Source of the DNA: Nitrospinota bacterium
Lineage (GTDB): Bacteria; Nitrospinota_A; UBA7883; JACRGQ01
Assembly: GCA_016217735.1 (NCBI GenBank)
Contig: JACRGQ010000007.1
Coordinates: 1 to 35,090, forward strand
Direction: 5' to 3'
Length of the DNA stretch: 35,090 nt
Below, in pieces: positions 8,009-15,254 of the stretch (position 1 is its first letter; the number at the start of each line of letters is the position of its first letter). The notes beneath the pieces were generated by a model. The model made no database searches. It saw nothing but the letters and a program-made list of their open reading frames with translations, and had not been told where the DNA came from. Position numbers and translations under genes: made by a program.

Positions 8009-8719
8009 TCACTCCAGGCAATCCACGCACTCGCGGCAAAACCCGCTCACCGTGGGGTTATGACCCCAAAAGCTGGTTCCCAGCAGGTACTTGCCGCTTT
8101 CTTCGCTGATGTTCCGCACGGCCGCGGCCAGTTCGTTCACGGTCGCGCCGTTGGGAAGGGTGAACGAAAGATGGAGTTTTGCCCCCACGCCAATGCCGTT
8201 TATCGCATCGAGGCCGATCCGGGCGCCAGTGGCGGAGATGTCCAGCACCGCCCCCGTTTTGCACACCGAGCCGCCATTTTCGGATATGCGCGCGGGGAAG
8301 GTGACGTTTACCCTCTCGGTGCCGCGCATATTGTAACGCTGCACCTTGTCCGGATACTCCAGCGCCAGGATCGGCGGCTGGCTATGCACCCGCATCAACG
8401 TCGTTTTGAACGCGTACACCGAGCCGCCGGAAAGAAACCGCACGGTCAGCGGCGCATTATGCTCGAAGCCGGCGGCGGTATACCCCTTGGGCATGTCGGC
8501 GAGAAGAAAACTGGTCTCCGGCAGGATGGAAAGGCGGGGTTTTTCCCCCATGATGTTGGTGGTGATGATCTCCGCCTTCGCCCCCCGCAACCGGGTGTGG
8601 TGGCGCTTTTCCTTCCATTCGATGACCAGCGGCTCGCCGACGGCGCAGAGTTTTTCCACCGGATTGCTGGCGGTGAAAAGCGTGATGACCTCCGCCGAAG
8701 GTTTAATGGAAGCGTTCAT
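8009..8719 (-). CDS. PilZ-domain protein, N-half type (cassette 3)
   Basis: 236 residues. A YcgR-N-like beta-rich region (about 1-130) is followed by a PilZ domain with RGTERVNVTFPARI and DISATGA. It is first in the four-gene operon PilZ-N, PilZ-C, HD-GYP, small Cys protein. The ATG at 8719 has AGGCGG about eight bases upstream. It ends CRECVDCLE; the matching point in cassette 1 reads through into the C-half via an Ala/Gly/Ser linker. Separate N and C proteins probably assemble with each other, since the fused version exists nearby; that is an inference. Confidence 0.8.
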   Translation of the reverse strand: MNASIKPSAEVITLFTASNPVEKLCAVGEPLVIEWKEKRHHTRLRGAKAEIITTNIMGEKPRLSILPETSFLLADMPKGYTAAGFEHNAPLTVRFLSGGSVYAFKTTLMRVHSQPPILALEYPDKVQRYNMRGTERVNVTFPARISENGGSVCKTGAVLDISATGARIGLDAINGIGVGAKLHLSFTLPNGATVNELAAAVRNISEESGKYLLGTSFWGHNPTVSGFCRECVDCLE

Positions 8720-8900
8720 ACCCCAAACCGCCTATCTTTTACAATTCCTCCCGGCCCAAAAGCCGGTTCCCCATTATTACCGGGAACTCCCACCCCCGGA
8801 GACACAACCCAATTACTCCAGCTTATTTTGTCTCGTATGTTGACAAATATTTCGGGCGGCATCAATCGGCCACCCGCCAGCATTAGAACATTATATTACA

Positions 8901-9875
8901 TTATTCCGTTTCCAGCAGTTTCATGAACTGCGCCACCAGCTCCATCCGCTTGTTGATGCCGATTTTCCGGTAGATGTTCTTGGCGTGCTGTTTGACGGTG
9001 TTAAGGCTGATATGAAGCTCCAGCGAAATATCCTGATTCGAGCGGAAATGGAGCATGCACTCCACCACCCGCCCTTCCTGCGGGGTGAGGTTGTACCGCT
9101 TGAGATACTCGCAAAATTCGGCGCGCACCATCTGGATGGTGCGGCCATCCCCCTTCGCGGCCTGTTTTCTCCGCACGGCATCGCCCGAAATAAAGGCGCT
9201 GTCGGAGGCGAGAAACACCCCCGGGTCGAGGTAATAGGGGTTCTTCCCCGCCATCCCCCTTTTCAGCGTCACGGGATGGGTCTGCATGGCGTTAAAAACG
9301 ACTTCCTTGGGAAAAAGCCCCCGGTGGTAATTGCACACGGTGATGGCGTTGAGCGCGCGGGAGAAGTAGTTGAAGCGCGATTCATATTCCATGAACGCCT
9401 CGGCCCCCGCCACCGGCCCCATGGCCCAGCTCATATCGGCCGCCACGCGAACCCCGCTGAAGCCGGCCGCCAGCGCGTCGAGAACCATCCGGCGGTGCTC
9501 CGCCAACGCCCCGTCGGGGCTGAACCGGTTATTGGGAAAAAACACCTGGCGGCAATCGATAATATCCAATACGCCGCCGCCCATCAGCCTCCGGGCCGCA
9601 AGGCCGAACTGCTCGAGGAACAACGCCGCATCTTCCTCTTTCTGCTCGTGGAGGCAGAACACCAGCTTTTCCCCTTTCGCGACCCCTTCATCGAAAAAAC
9701 CGGCCAGAAAACCGAACTTTTCCTCGCTCCGGTCATACACCAGCGCCGCATGATCCCCCGGCTGCAAGCCGGTGCCGGCGCCGATGCCTTGCGGAAGCAT
9801 ATCGAGAACCGCCCCCTGAACGCCGAATTTTCCTTGAACTACGTTAACGCCGCCACTGCTTCCCATAACCGTCAC
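8901..9875 (-). CDS. MEDS-domain LuxR-type transcriptional regulator
   Basis: 324 residues. Residues about 30-195 match the MEDS (DcmR-like sensory) fold, a RecA/KaiC-like domain: GDHAALVYDRSEEKFGFLAG, GEKLVFCLHE, then ADMSWA and ITVCNYHRGLFP. A linker carrying FISGDAVRRKQA follows, and residues about 255-320 form a LuxR/GerE helix-turn-helix (LTPQEGRVVECMLHF...ISLNTVKQHAKNIYRKIGI). Such proteins sense a small molecule or redox-related signal and bind DNA. The GTG at 9875 overlaps the stop of the upstream gene (GTGA); an ATG at 9866 with GGGGTGA upstream is also possible. The gene ends 180 bases before the PilZ-N gene of cassette 3, so it may control that operon, although this is only suggested by proximity. 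Confidence 0.85.
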   Translation of the reverse strand: MTVMGSSGGVNVVQGKFGVQGAVLDMLPQGIGAGTGLQPGDHAALVYDRSEEKFGFLAGFFDEGVAKGEKLVFCLHEQKEEDAALFLEQFGLAARRLMGGGVLDIIDCRQVFFPNNRFSPDGALAEHRRMVLDALAAGFSGVRVAADMSWAMGPVAGAEAFMEYESRFNYFSRALNAITVCNYHRGLFPKEVVFNAMQTHPVTLKRGMAGKNPYYLDPGVFLASDSAFISGDAVRRKQAAKGDGRTIQMVRAEFCEYLKRYNLTPQEGRVVECMLHFRSNQDISLELHISLNTVKQHAKNIYRKIGINKRMELVAQFMKLLETE

Positions 9876-10171
9876 CCCAACCCCTTGTTACTGTTATCAA
9901 TTTCTCCGCCCGCGCCTAACGGAAGCATACCGCCGCCGAAATCCACGAACGCGACACTTCTCTTAATCCCCCCATCTATCCGGACGGAAAGACGCTCTAT
10001 CAAACTGTGGTCAAGGGTGCTCAATGCCCGCCGCTCTTCCCCGGTAAAAACAAACCCCTCGGCCGCGCAAGCCTTATCGAAAGACCGGGCGGCATCACGC
10101 CGGAACAGGTCGTCGGTTAAAATTCTTCCGATATATCTCTCAACTGAATCTTGCCCCATAACATTATTCAT
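9872..10171 (-). CDS. Small Os1348-like (NHLP-clan) protein with Gly-rich tail
   Basis: 99 residues from the ATG at 10171. A GTG at 10198 and an ATG at 10159 are alternatives; the last gives the family-like opening MGQDSVERYIGRILTD. The pattern VERYIGRILTDDLFRRD, then EGFVFTGEERRALSTLD and IERLSVRID resembles the short Os1348/Franean1_4349-type domain found as a leader-like unit in some ribosomally made peptides and in small stand-alone proteins. After the domain comes a 25-residue tail, FVDFGGGMLPLGAGGE then IDNSNKGLG, glycine-rich and without Cys. No modifying enzyme or exporter is adjacent. Its stop overlaps the start of the MEDS-LuxR regulator, so the two are translated together and probably act together. 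Confidence 0.6.
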   Translation of the reverse strand: MNNVMGQDSVERYIGRILTDDLFRRDAARSFDKACAAEGFVFTGEERRALSTLDHSLIERLSVRIDGGIKRSVAFVDFGGGMLPLGAGGEIDNSNKGLG

Positions 10172-10504
10172 TGCATTATCCGAGCCACAATATGTCACAT
10201 TTAATCAACGCACTATAAATACCGAACAAGTCGAGCGTGTTGCATTATTCAACATATGCTGAAAATAGCAACACACATCATGCGCTGAAGTTCAAAAGTG
10301 GAATTATTTATTGCAATAAAAAGTTCGCCGTATTGAGCCGGAGCATGAGTGCTTCGAAATTTTGGGTAGCGGGTCAGTTTGAAATTCTAAATGTTCCCCC
10401 CCTTTTCGCCCATGGCGAAGGGGAGGAAATATTTTCAATGATGCACCGCCTCAAGCTGAAAGTATTGACCGGACAACCCGGCCCGGTGTTACTATTATGG
10501 CGTG
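10172..10504. other. Divergent intergenic region with repeat copy
   Basis: Region between the minus-strand Os1348-like gene and the plus-strand SCO-like gene. It is AT-rich at 10190-10360, where promoters for both directions are expected; TATAGT near 10212-10217 on the minus strand is a possible -10. A 29-base block at about 10364-10392 recurs at about 34203-34231 and in part at 16867-16890. A run of C's lies just after it near 10396-10403. Confidence 0.45.
10364..10392 (+). repeat. Dispersed repeat end (GTCAGTTTGAAATTCTAAAT)
   Basis: The block around 10372-10391 (GTCAGTTTGAAATTCTAAAT), preceded by TGGGTAGCGG, recurs almost unchanged at 34203-34231 (TGGGCAGTGG then GTCGGTTTGAAATTCTAAAT). The palindromic element at 16871-16993 begins with GTGCCTCAGTTTGAAATT after GGGCA. 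The three therefore share one terminal sequence, as expected of ends of a small non-coding mobile element. Only the element at 16871 has both ends. Confidence 0.55.
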
Positions 10505-11200
10505 ATGAAAAACACGCTCGTTGTCCTTATTGCCGCGCTGGCGCTGGCCGCCCCCGCTCCCGCCCCAGCGGCGGAGCACGCCCACGGCGGCGGCGAAGAC
10601 CTCACGCACATGCATGACGTGCCGGTGATCCCCAACAAGCAGAATGAATATACGGACAAGCTGCAGTACGGATTCCGCGACAAGAACGCCGACCTCTCCA
10701 AAAAAAACGGCTACTTCCTCGACCAGGCGGGGAACAAGGTGCGGCTGGCCGGCTACCGGGGCAAGCTGGTGCTGATGGATTTCATTTACTCCGATTGCAA
10801 ACACGGCATCTGCCAATACCTCAACAAGAAGATGAATTTTGTGGCGGGCAAGCACAAGGATCGTTTGGGAAAAGACCTCGTGCTGGTCTCCTTGAGTTTC
10901 GACGACAAGGATACCCCCAGGACGTTGTCCGCTTTCGCCGCCAACTGGGAAAGCGACCCGGCGAAGTGGGCCTACCTTTCGGGGCTGGCGGGGGATATCA
11001 TTGAAACCTGCAAAGAGTACGGCGTCGCGGTCCGCTGGAACGAAAAGGAAGGTTTTTTTGAGCACACGGTCCGGACCATCCTGATCGGCCGCGACGGCAA
11101 GGTGCTGAAGACCTATCGCGGGCGCGACTACAAGATGCAGGAAGCGGTGGATGACATCGCCAACCTGCTGGCGGGCAAGCCGGTCTCGCCGCCGCAATAA
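10505..11200 (+). CDS. SCO1/SenC-like periplasmic thioredoxin-fold protein
   Basis: 231 residues. The first ~21 residues are a signal peptide (MKNTLVVLIAALALAAPAPA), then a His-rich stretch EHAHGGGEDLTHMHD that could bind metal. The thioredoxin-like domain starts about residue 65: GYFLDQAGNKVRLAGYRGK, then MDFIYSDCKHGIC and the late EHTVRTILIGRDGKVLKTYRG. The last fits the copper-ligand His and strand of SCO proteins, which deliver copper to cytochrome oxidase CuA or reduce its cysteines. The active-site pair is CxxxxC here, one residue wider than the usual SCO CxxxC. No oxidase genes are near, so the client protein is unknown. A GTG three bases earlier is the only alternative start; no clear SD is seen. 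Confidence 0.75.
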   Translation: MKNTLVVLIAALALAAPAPAPAAEHAHGGGEDLTHMHDVPVIPNKQNEYTDKLQYGFRDKNADLSKKNGYFLDQAGNKVRLAGYRGKLVLMDFIYSDCKHGICQYLNKKMNFVAGKHKDRLGKDLVLVSLSFDDKDTPRTLSAFAANWESDPAKWAYLSGLAGDIIETCKEYGVAVRWNEKEGFFEHTVRTILIGRDGKVLKTYRGRDYKMQEAVDDIANLLAGKPVSPPQ

Positions 11201-11211
11201 AGGCACCTCTT

Positions 11212-11306
11212 CCCAGTAGGTGCGAATTTATTCGCACAATCGGCCCAACGGGCCGACCCTTCTTGGCGCTCCGCGCCAACGTGCGAATAAATTCGCACCT
11301 ACTGGG
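11212..11306. repeat. Palindromic repeat element at convergent junction (member A)
   Basis: A perfect 26-base inverted repeat (11212-11237 and 11281-11306). Each arm is itself a hairpin of the form GTGCGAAT-TT-ATTCGCAC preceded by CCCAGTAG. The centre has two more hairpins, TCGGCCCAACGGGCCGA and TTGGCGCTCCGCGCCAA. It lies between the convergent SCO-like and DUF475 genes and contains the DUF475 stop codon. It is related to elements at 14221, 20006 and 26335. It can fold strongly in either strand's RNA and may end transcription from both sides. Confidence 0.85.
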
Positions 11307-12222
11307 GAAGGCTGGCGCGGGTGTGCAGCACCGACTTCCAAAAGAAGAAGCCGATGATGCCGAATGTGCAGACCGGCGATACCCAGTGCGGGATGTGATG
11401 GCCGAAGGCGTCCGCCAGCATGATGATGCCGAGCACGAGGATGGAGTACATCGCGCCGTTTTTCAGATAGGCGTAGCTCTTGATGGCTTCCACGTTCCGC
11501 ATGGTCATTTCCCGCACCACAAAAGCTCCCAGCCCCGTTCCCAGTATGATGAGCGGCACCGAAAGGGTGAAGGCAAACGCCCCCAGCACGCCGTCGATGC
11601 TGAACGTGGCGTCGATCACTTCAAGATAAAGGACTTTGCTGATGTCGGACATGTTTCCCTTCATCAGTTTTTTCTCGCTCTCTTCGGCGTGTTCCTTGAA
11701 TCCGTGGGTGATGAAAAAGGCGCTGGAGCCGATCACCGTGCCGAGGGCCATGTAGGGGTTTACCTTCACGCACATCCAGACGATGATCACCAGCAGCACC
11801 GACACCACCGCGTAGAACCACACCCCCTGATCCATGAAGAACCGCTCGCCGGGGAGGCCGATGTTCTTGTCCTCAAGGAAGAGCCAGTGGAAGAAAAGAA
11901 AAATGAGGAACGTTCCGCCGCCGGCAAGGAGTATCGGCGCGGCGCTTTCCACCGCGGTCATGACGGACGGGTCGCTGCTGAATGTGGCGGTGAGGGCCTG
12001 CACCGGCCCCAATCCCGGCGTGGCAAGCCAGACGATGAGCCACGGCAAAAGGCCGCGGACGAGGAAGACGGCGAAAAAAAGCCCCCAGGTGAGAAACCAG
12101 CGGCGCGCCCGCGCGCCCATGGTTCCCAACACTTCGGCGTTGATGACCGCGTTGTCGATGCTGATGATGGATTCAAAAGCGCAAAGTCCGGCCACTGTCA
12201 GGGCCATCCCAAAGATGTCCAT
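11299..12222 (-). CDS. DUF475/TerC-superfamily integral membrane protein
   Basis: 307 residues from the ATG at 12222, chosen because AAGGGG stands four bases upstream; a longer frame to 12252 adds MIRTSFLRGY with no SD. The protein has about eight hydrophobic segments and the TerC-type acidic motifs: FESIISIDNAVINAEV near the N-terminus and EVIDATFSIDGVLGAFA in the second half, each with Glu and Asp in a membrane helix. These are the residues expected to handle a metal ion, and some relatives export manganese or are tied to tellurite resistance. DUF475 proteins have no settled function. The stop codon lies in the right arm of the repeat at 11212-11306. Upstream it diverges from the sigma-factor operon. 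Confidence 0.85.
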   Translation of the reverse strand: MDIFGMALTVAGLCAFESIISIDNAVINAEVLGTMGARARRWFLTWGLFFAVFLVRGLLPWLIVWLATPGLGPVQALTATFSSDPSVMTAVESAAPILLAGGGTFLIFLFFHWLFLEDKNIGLPGERFFMDQGVWFYAVVSVLLVIIVWMCVKVNPYMALGTVIGSSAFFITHGFKEHAEESEKKLMKGNMSDISKVLYLEVIDATFSIDGVLGAFAFTLSVPLIILGTGLGAFVVREMTMRNVEAIKSYAYLKNGAMYSILVLGIIMLADAFGHHIPHWVSPVCTFGIIGFFFWKSVLHTRASLPQ

Positions 12223-12382
12223 ATAACCCCTTAAAAAACTTGTCCGAATCATACTATAGCGGACGGTATTTGAAAGCGAAAAACTTTGTCCGTCTAATTA
12301 TTGTCGATGGGAAAATATTGTTTTGAGATGGACGTACGGGGGAGCGGTTTAGCCCCGAATCGGGTTAGAATGGCCCCCTTGT

Positions 12383-12793
12383 ATGGAAATAACGGAAAAG
12401 GGGACGCCCCGGGACGACCTGCTGCTGGTAACCCGTATCGAACGGGGAGATGCCGATGCGTGGGAATCCTTTGTGAATGCCTATACCGCGTGGGCGCTTT
12501 ACCGCGCGCAACGGTGGTGCCGCGAGCATTGCCCGAATCGCCGCGCGGGGGCGTCCTGCGCCCTGATAACCGTCGCGCGGCGGATGGAGGGAACCGGCGT
12601 CTCCCGTCCCGATGGGGACGAATGCGGCGATGGGCTGGACAGCTACATCTGGATACTGGAGCAACTCCGGAAAAAAATCCGGCGCTACACGGGAAAGAAC
12701 GACAGCCGTCTTTCCACATACATCTGGACCGTGCTGAACTCGCGGGAGCTGTACGTGGATTGGCTTAGGTGGAAATATGGCCGCGTTTTTTAG
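12383..12793 (+). CDS. Sigma-70-like protein, region 2 part (ORF 1 of split sigma)
   Basis: 136 residues beginning MEITEKGTPRDDLLLVTRIE. The part RGDADAWESFVNAYTAWALYRAQRW looks like the start of sigma region 2.1 of ECF-like factors, and RLSTYIWTVLNSRELYVDWLRWKYGR resembles region 2.3-2.4, which binds the -10 element. The ORF stops right after this at a run of six T's, and region 4 follows in another frame (12777-13376). It may be one subunit of a two-part sigma factor or the front of a gene broken by a one-base T-run change. No good SD precedes the ATG. Confidence 0.65.
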   Translation: MEITEKGTPRDDLLLVTRIERGDADAWESFVNAYTAWALYRAQRWCREHCPNRRAGASCALITVARRMEGTGVSRPDGDECGDGLDSYIWILEQLRKKIRRYTGKNDSRLSTYIWTVLNSRELYVDWLRWKYGRVF

Positions 12794-13376
12794 CCACACG
12801 GCCTATCAGCGGCTGCCGGCCGCCGTCCGGAAGATGGCGAAAGAGGCGCAAACGGTCTGCATCTATCTCCGCCTGCGGAAAAGCGAGGAGACCATCCGCG
12901 AGGAGATGGCCCTGCCGCCGGACGAGGTTGCCCGCCTTGTCGCCGAGGTGAAGCGGACGCTGATCGTCAACGGCAACTACGATATTATCGCCGACCCGTC
13001 GTTCGTGCCGCTGGAATATGCGGATGGCGCCGTGGCGGACGGTTCCGGCATGGAAGAAACCGTGTTGGCCCGCAATTTTTTACGCGCGTTGCGCGATGCG
13101 CTGGGCAGCCTTGGGCGGGACGAGCGCCGGTTGCTGCACCTTTTCTTTGAGCGGCATATGACCGCGGCGGAGATCGCCGGGTTTCTAAAGGGAACCGGCG
13201 TGCGGCTGGAGCACGGGGATGCGGCGGCCACCAGCCCGGCGGAAGTGTTTTATATGATCGACCGCGCGGTGAAGAAGCTGCTCGATGCCGTGGCGGAGGC
13301 GACCCCCATCGGGCGCGGAACGTTGACGGTGAAGGGGCTGAAGGACGTGCTGCATCAAACGGGGGTGGACGGATGA
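12777..13376 (+). CDS. Sigma-70-like protein, region 4 part (ORF 2 of split sigma)
   Basis: 199 residues. It starts inside the end of ORF 1, overlapping by 17 bases, at an ATG with AGGTGG four bases upstream, so independent, coupled translation is plausible. The C-terminal half resembles sigma region 4 (NFLRALRDALGSLGRDERRL and HMTAAEIAGFLKG, a helix-turn-helix that would bind -35 elements), and the N-terminal part resembles linker and region 3-like helices (REEMALPPDEVARLVAEVKR). Removing one T of the T6 tract at 12787-12792 would join the two frames into a single ~325-residue protein. Its stop overlaps the next start (ATGA). It is followed by an anti-sigma-like gene, which supports a sigma role. 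Confidence 0.65.
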   Translation: MAAFFSHTAYQRLPAAVRKMAKEAQTVCIYLRLRKSEETIREEMALPPDEVARLVAEVKRTLIVNGNYDIIADPSFVPLEYADGAVADGSGMEETVLARNFLRALRDALGSLGRDERRLLHLFFERHMTAAEIAGFLKGTGVRLEHGDAAATSPAEVFYMIDRAVKKLLDAVAEATPIGRGTLTVKGLKDVLHQTGVDG

Positions 13377-14212
13377 ACCACTGGGAATCCACGCGGCTGT
13401 GGGAACGGCTGCGGCGCGAAAATCCGCCCGCCGGCCACCTGAACGATTGTCCCGCCTGCGCCGACCGGCTGATCGAATTGAAGGAACTGGAATCGCGGCT
13501 GGCCGGGCTCCGTTTTCTCGGCGCGGCGTCTTGCGATGGCCACATCGCCCCGGACGAGTTGGCCGATTTCATCGAATACCGCCATGCCGGCCGGCAACGG
13601 ATCAAAGAGCACTTGCAACAGTGCGACCGCTGTTTTGAAGACGCCGCCTACTACTATAGCGAATCGGTCCGGATGAAAGCGGCCGCCGGGGAGCCGGCCC
13701 CGGAAGCCGTGCGGCGGGCGGCGCTTGCCGTCATTCCCCGGAAAAGCTGGATGCAGCGCTGGCTTATCGTTCCGCTGCCGGCCTATGCAACGGCGGCGGT
13801 TTTTTGGCTGGTGTTCTCCCTCACCGCGCCGTCGCCCCAGGTTACGCTCACGCGGGAATCCCCGTTCTATGGAATTTACGAGAAGGAATTTAACGCCCTG
13901 CCGTACTTCTATTTCAGCGGCGACGGCCGCCGGGTGGGGAACGAAGTTGCAGGCATGCGGATCACCGCCACGCGGGGGAAAGTGCTTTTCCGCTGGAACG
14001 GGATGGCGGGGGCCGACGACTATTATTTCGTGCTGCAGGAAATCCGCGACGGCGCGCCGCGCCGGATCGATGAAAAATTCCTGAAGGAGACCAGTCTCTG
14101 GATCGACGGCGCCGACCTGCCGCCCGGCTCTTCCTACCGCTGGATCGTGGCGGGCCGCCTGCCGGAAAACCGCTACTTCCAGGGGACGATGGAATTTCAC
14201 CTCCCGCGGTGA
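13373..14212 (+). CDS. Membrane anti-sigma-like protein
   Basis: 279 residues, start overlapping the sigma ORF stop (ATGA). The cytoplasmic part has HxxxCPAC (H22, C26, C29) and a second HLQQCDRC, like the zinc-binding anti-sigma fold, here possibly two such units. One transmembrane segment is near residues 125-145 (PLPAYATAAVFWLVFSL). The outside part (about 150-279) is beta-rich, with KVLFRWNGMAGADDYYFVL and PGSSYRWIVAGR, which reads like a fibronectin-III-type domain. Together with the two preceding ORFs it makes a sigma/anti-sigma operon that would respond to a signal at the membrane or in the periplasm. No protease partner is next to it. Gene end is at the repeat of 14221-14321. Confidence 0.75.
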   Translation: MNHWESTRLWERLRRENPPAGHLNDCPACADRLIELKELESRLAGLRFLGAASCDGHIAPDELADFIEYRHAGRQRIKEHLQQCDRCFEDAAYYYSESVRMKAAAGEPAPEAVRRAALAVIPRKSWMQRWLIVPLPAYATAAVFWLVFSLTAPSPQVTLTRESPFYGIYEKEFNALPYFYFSGDGRRVGNEVAGMRITATRGKVLFRWNGMAGADDYYFVLQEIRDGAPRRIDEKFLKETSLWIDGADLPPGSSYRWIVAGRLPENRYFQGTMEFHLPR

Positions 14213-14220
14213 TCTTTCCC

Positions 14221-14321
14221 GGTAGGTGCGACACTCCTGTCGCACACAATAATATTCCATATTCCCCGTAACTCGGTGTTGGCACTCCGCGCCAATGTGC
14301 GACAAGAGTGTCGTATCTACT
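14221..14321. repeat. Palindromic repeat element at convergent junction (member B)
   Basis: Left arm 14221-14245 and right arm 14297-14321 are inverted repeats with about four mismatches. Each arm is a hairpin: GTGCGACA-CTCC-TGTCGCAC on the left and a GTGCGACA/TGTCGTAT stem on the right. The interior holds TTGGCACTCCGCGCCAA, a variant of the core hairpin of member A, and an AT-rich stretch. It lies between the convergent anti-sigma gene and the gene at 14333-14623. Confidence 0.75.
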
Positions 14322-14332
14322 GAAGAAGCGGG

Positions 14333-14623
14333 CTACTTCATATCCGCCAGCTTCTTTTCCAGAAATTCGCGGGAGCGGGCAAGGCCGTTTTGGTACGCCT
14401 CCGGCGAGAACGACTTGGCGTAAAACCCCATGACCTTTTTGTAATCGTAAAACGGGATGTCCTTGAACACCATCCACGCTTCGTCCGGAAAAAATTCCTT
14501 CACCGCCGACACCGCCTCGTGCCGCCAGCGGACGAATTCCCGGTGGTTGGGGGAAAGCGCTTTCAGCCCCTCGATGCGGGCCAGCAGCGCCTCGATAACT
14601 TCGCGGGGGGATTTTTCGGCCAT
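14333..14623 (-). CDS. Small hypothetical protein
   Basis: 96 residues, mostly helical and charged, without signal or membrane segment. It contains HREFVRWRHEAVSAVKEFF and DIPFYDYKKVMGFY. A W-R-x-E...F...F-x-x-I-x-(F/Y) layout of this kind occurs in many short prokaryotic helical domains, but no function is known to me. It lies downstream of RidA, beyond a strong terminator (14629-14658), so it probably has its own weak promoter or is read through. No SD is visible before the ATG at 14623. Confidence 0.55.
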   Translation of the reverse strand: MAEKSPREVIEALLARIEGLKALSPNHREFVRWRHEAVSAVKEFFPDEAWMVFKDIPFYDYKKVMGFYAKSFSPEAYQNGLARSREFLEKKLADMK

Positions 14624-14628
14624 GATTT

Positions 14629-14658
14629 AAAAACCCGCGGGGCGGAAAACCCCGCGGG
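14629..14658 (-). terminator. Rho-independent terminator of the amrA-amrS-rubredoxin-ridA operon
   Basis: On the minus strand, a 9-bp perfect GC stem (CCCGCGGGG / CCCCGCGGG at 14650-14658 and 14634-14642) with a 7-base loop is followed by five T's (14633-14629). It begins 12 bases after the ridA stop. Confidence 0.9.
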
Positions 14659-14669
14659 CGCTGTTCACA

Positions 14670-15050
14670 TTACGAAACGATGGCGTCCACTTCGATCTCC
14701 ACCAGCATGGCGGGATCGATGAGCGCCTTCACCACAACCAGCGTGGTGGCGGGGCGGATTGCCGAAAAAACCGCGCCGTGCGCCTTTGCGGCCTCTTCCC
14801 AGTCCTCGGCTTTCGTAAGATAGATGCGGGTACGCACCACGTCCTTGAACGAGGCCCCCGCCTCCTTCAGCGCCCCTTCGATGATCTGGAGCGCCCGCAC
14901 CGACTGCTGGTGGGCGTCGCCTTCCAGCTTGCCGTTGGCCGAAACGCCGGCGGTGCCGGAAACGCTGATGTGATTGCCCACGCGCACCGCGCGGGAGTAA
15001 CCGATGATCGGTTCCCATTTGGAGCCGGCTGAAATATTTTTGCGTTCCAT
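14670..15050 (-). CDS. ridA: RidA/YjgF/YER057c family protein
   Basis: 126 residues from the ATG at 15050. The family pattern is clear: IGYSRAVRVGNHISVSGTA, QSVRALQIIEGALKEAGAS, DVVRTRIYLT and the C-terminal LIDPAMLVEIEVDAIV. The Arg in VVRTRIYL is the residue that binds the imine or carboxylate in active RidA. RidA hydrolyses reactive enamines/imines made by PLP enzymes; this sequence also resembles the related Rid subfamilies, so substrate is open. The ORF continues upstream to 15203, but that stretch is the rubredoxin gene in another frame. The start lies two bases after the rubredoxin stop, so it is coupled to it. Confidence 0.85.
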   Translation of the reverse strand: MERKNISAGSKWEPIIGYSRAVRVGNHISVSGTAGVSANGKLEGDAHQQSVRALQIIEGALKEAGASFKDVVRTRIYLTKAEDWEEAAKAHGAVFSAIRPATTLVVVKALIDPAMLVEIEVDAIVS

Positions 15051-15052
15051 CT

Positions 15053-15211
15053 CTACATCCGGCTGAAACGGTTTTTGGGGGCTTTGCACTTCGGGCATGT
15101 CCAGACTTCCGGGAGCTTTTCGAAGTCGGTGCCCTTTTTGATCAGCCGCGAGATGTCCCCCTTTTCGGGGTTGTACACGTAGTCGCACGTGTTGCATTTC
15201 CACTTTGCCAT
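15053..15211 (-). CDS. Rubredoxin
   Basis: 52 residues, a small gene. It reads MAKWKCNTCDYVYNPEKGD, then a middle with FEKLPEVWTCPKCKAPKNRF. The two iron ligand pairs C-x-x-C (C6/C9 and C39/C42) are intact and the length is normal for rubredoxin. It would carry single electrons in the cytosol by means of an Fe(Cys)4 site. The middle segment ISRLIKKGTDFEKLPEVW is the type with the slightly altered WxCPxC context and lacks the usual aromatic DD-x-C residues, so it may be a rubredoxin-like subfamily. GGGAGG precedes the ATG at 15211. The gene follows amrS by 43 bases and precedes ridA by 2. Confidence 0.9.
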   Translation of the reverse strand: MAKWKCNTCDYVYNPEKGDISRLIKKGTDFEKLPEVWTCPKCKAPKNRFSRM

Positions 15212-15254
15212 ATTCCCTCCCTTGGATTAGGTATGTTTGCCGTTTCGCCGGCCG

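Noticed and set aside
9872-10171. Full RiPP biosynthetic cluster around the Os1348-like gene
   Set aside because: No lanthionine, YcaO or radical SAM enzyme, protease or exporter is adjacent; the CbpB maturase is 10 kb away with its own precursor.
14670-15203. 177-residue RidA with a long N-terminus
   Set aside because: The extra region overlaps a complete rubredoxin gene in another frame, and RidA proteins start near MERKNISAG.
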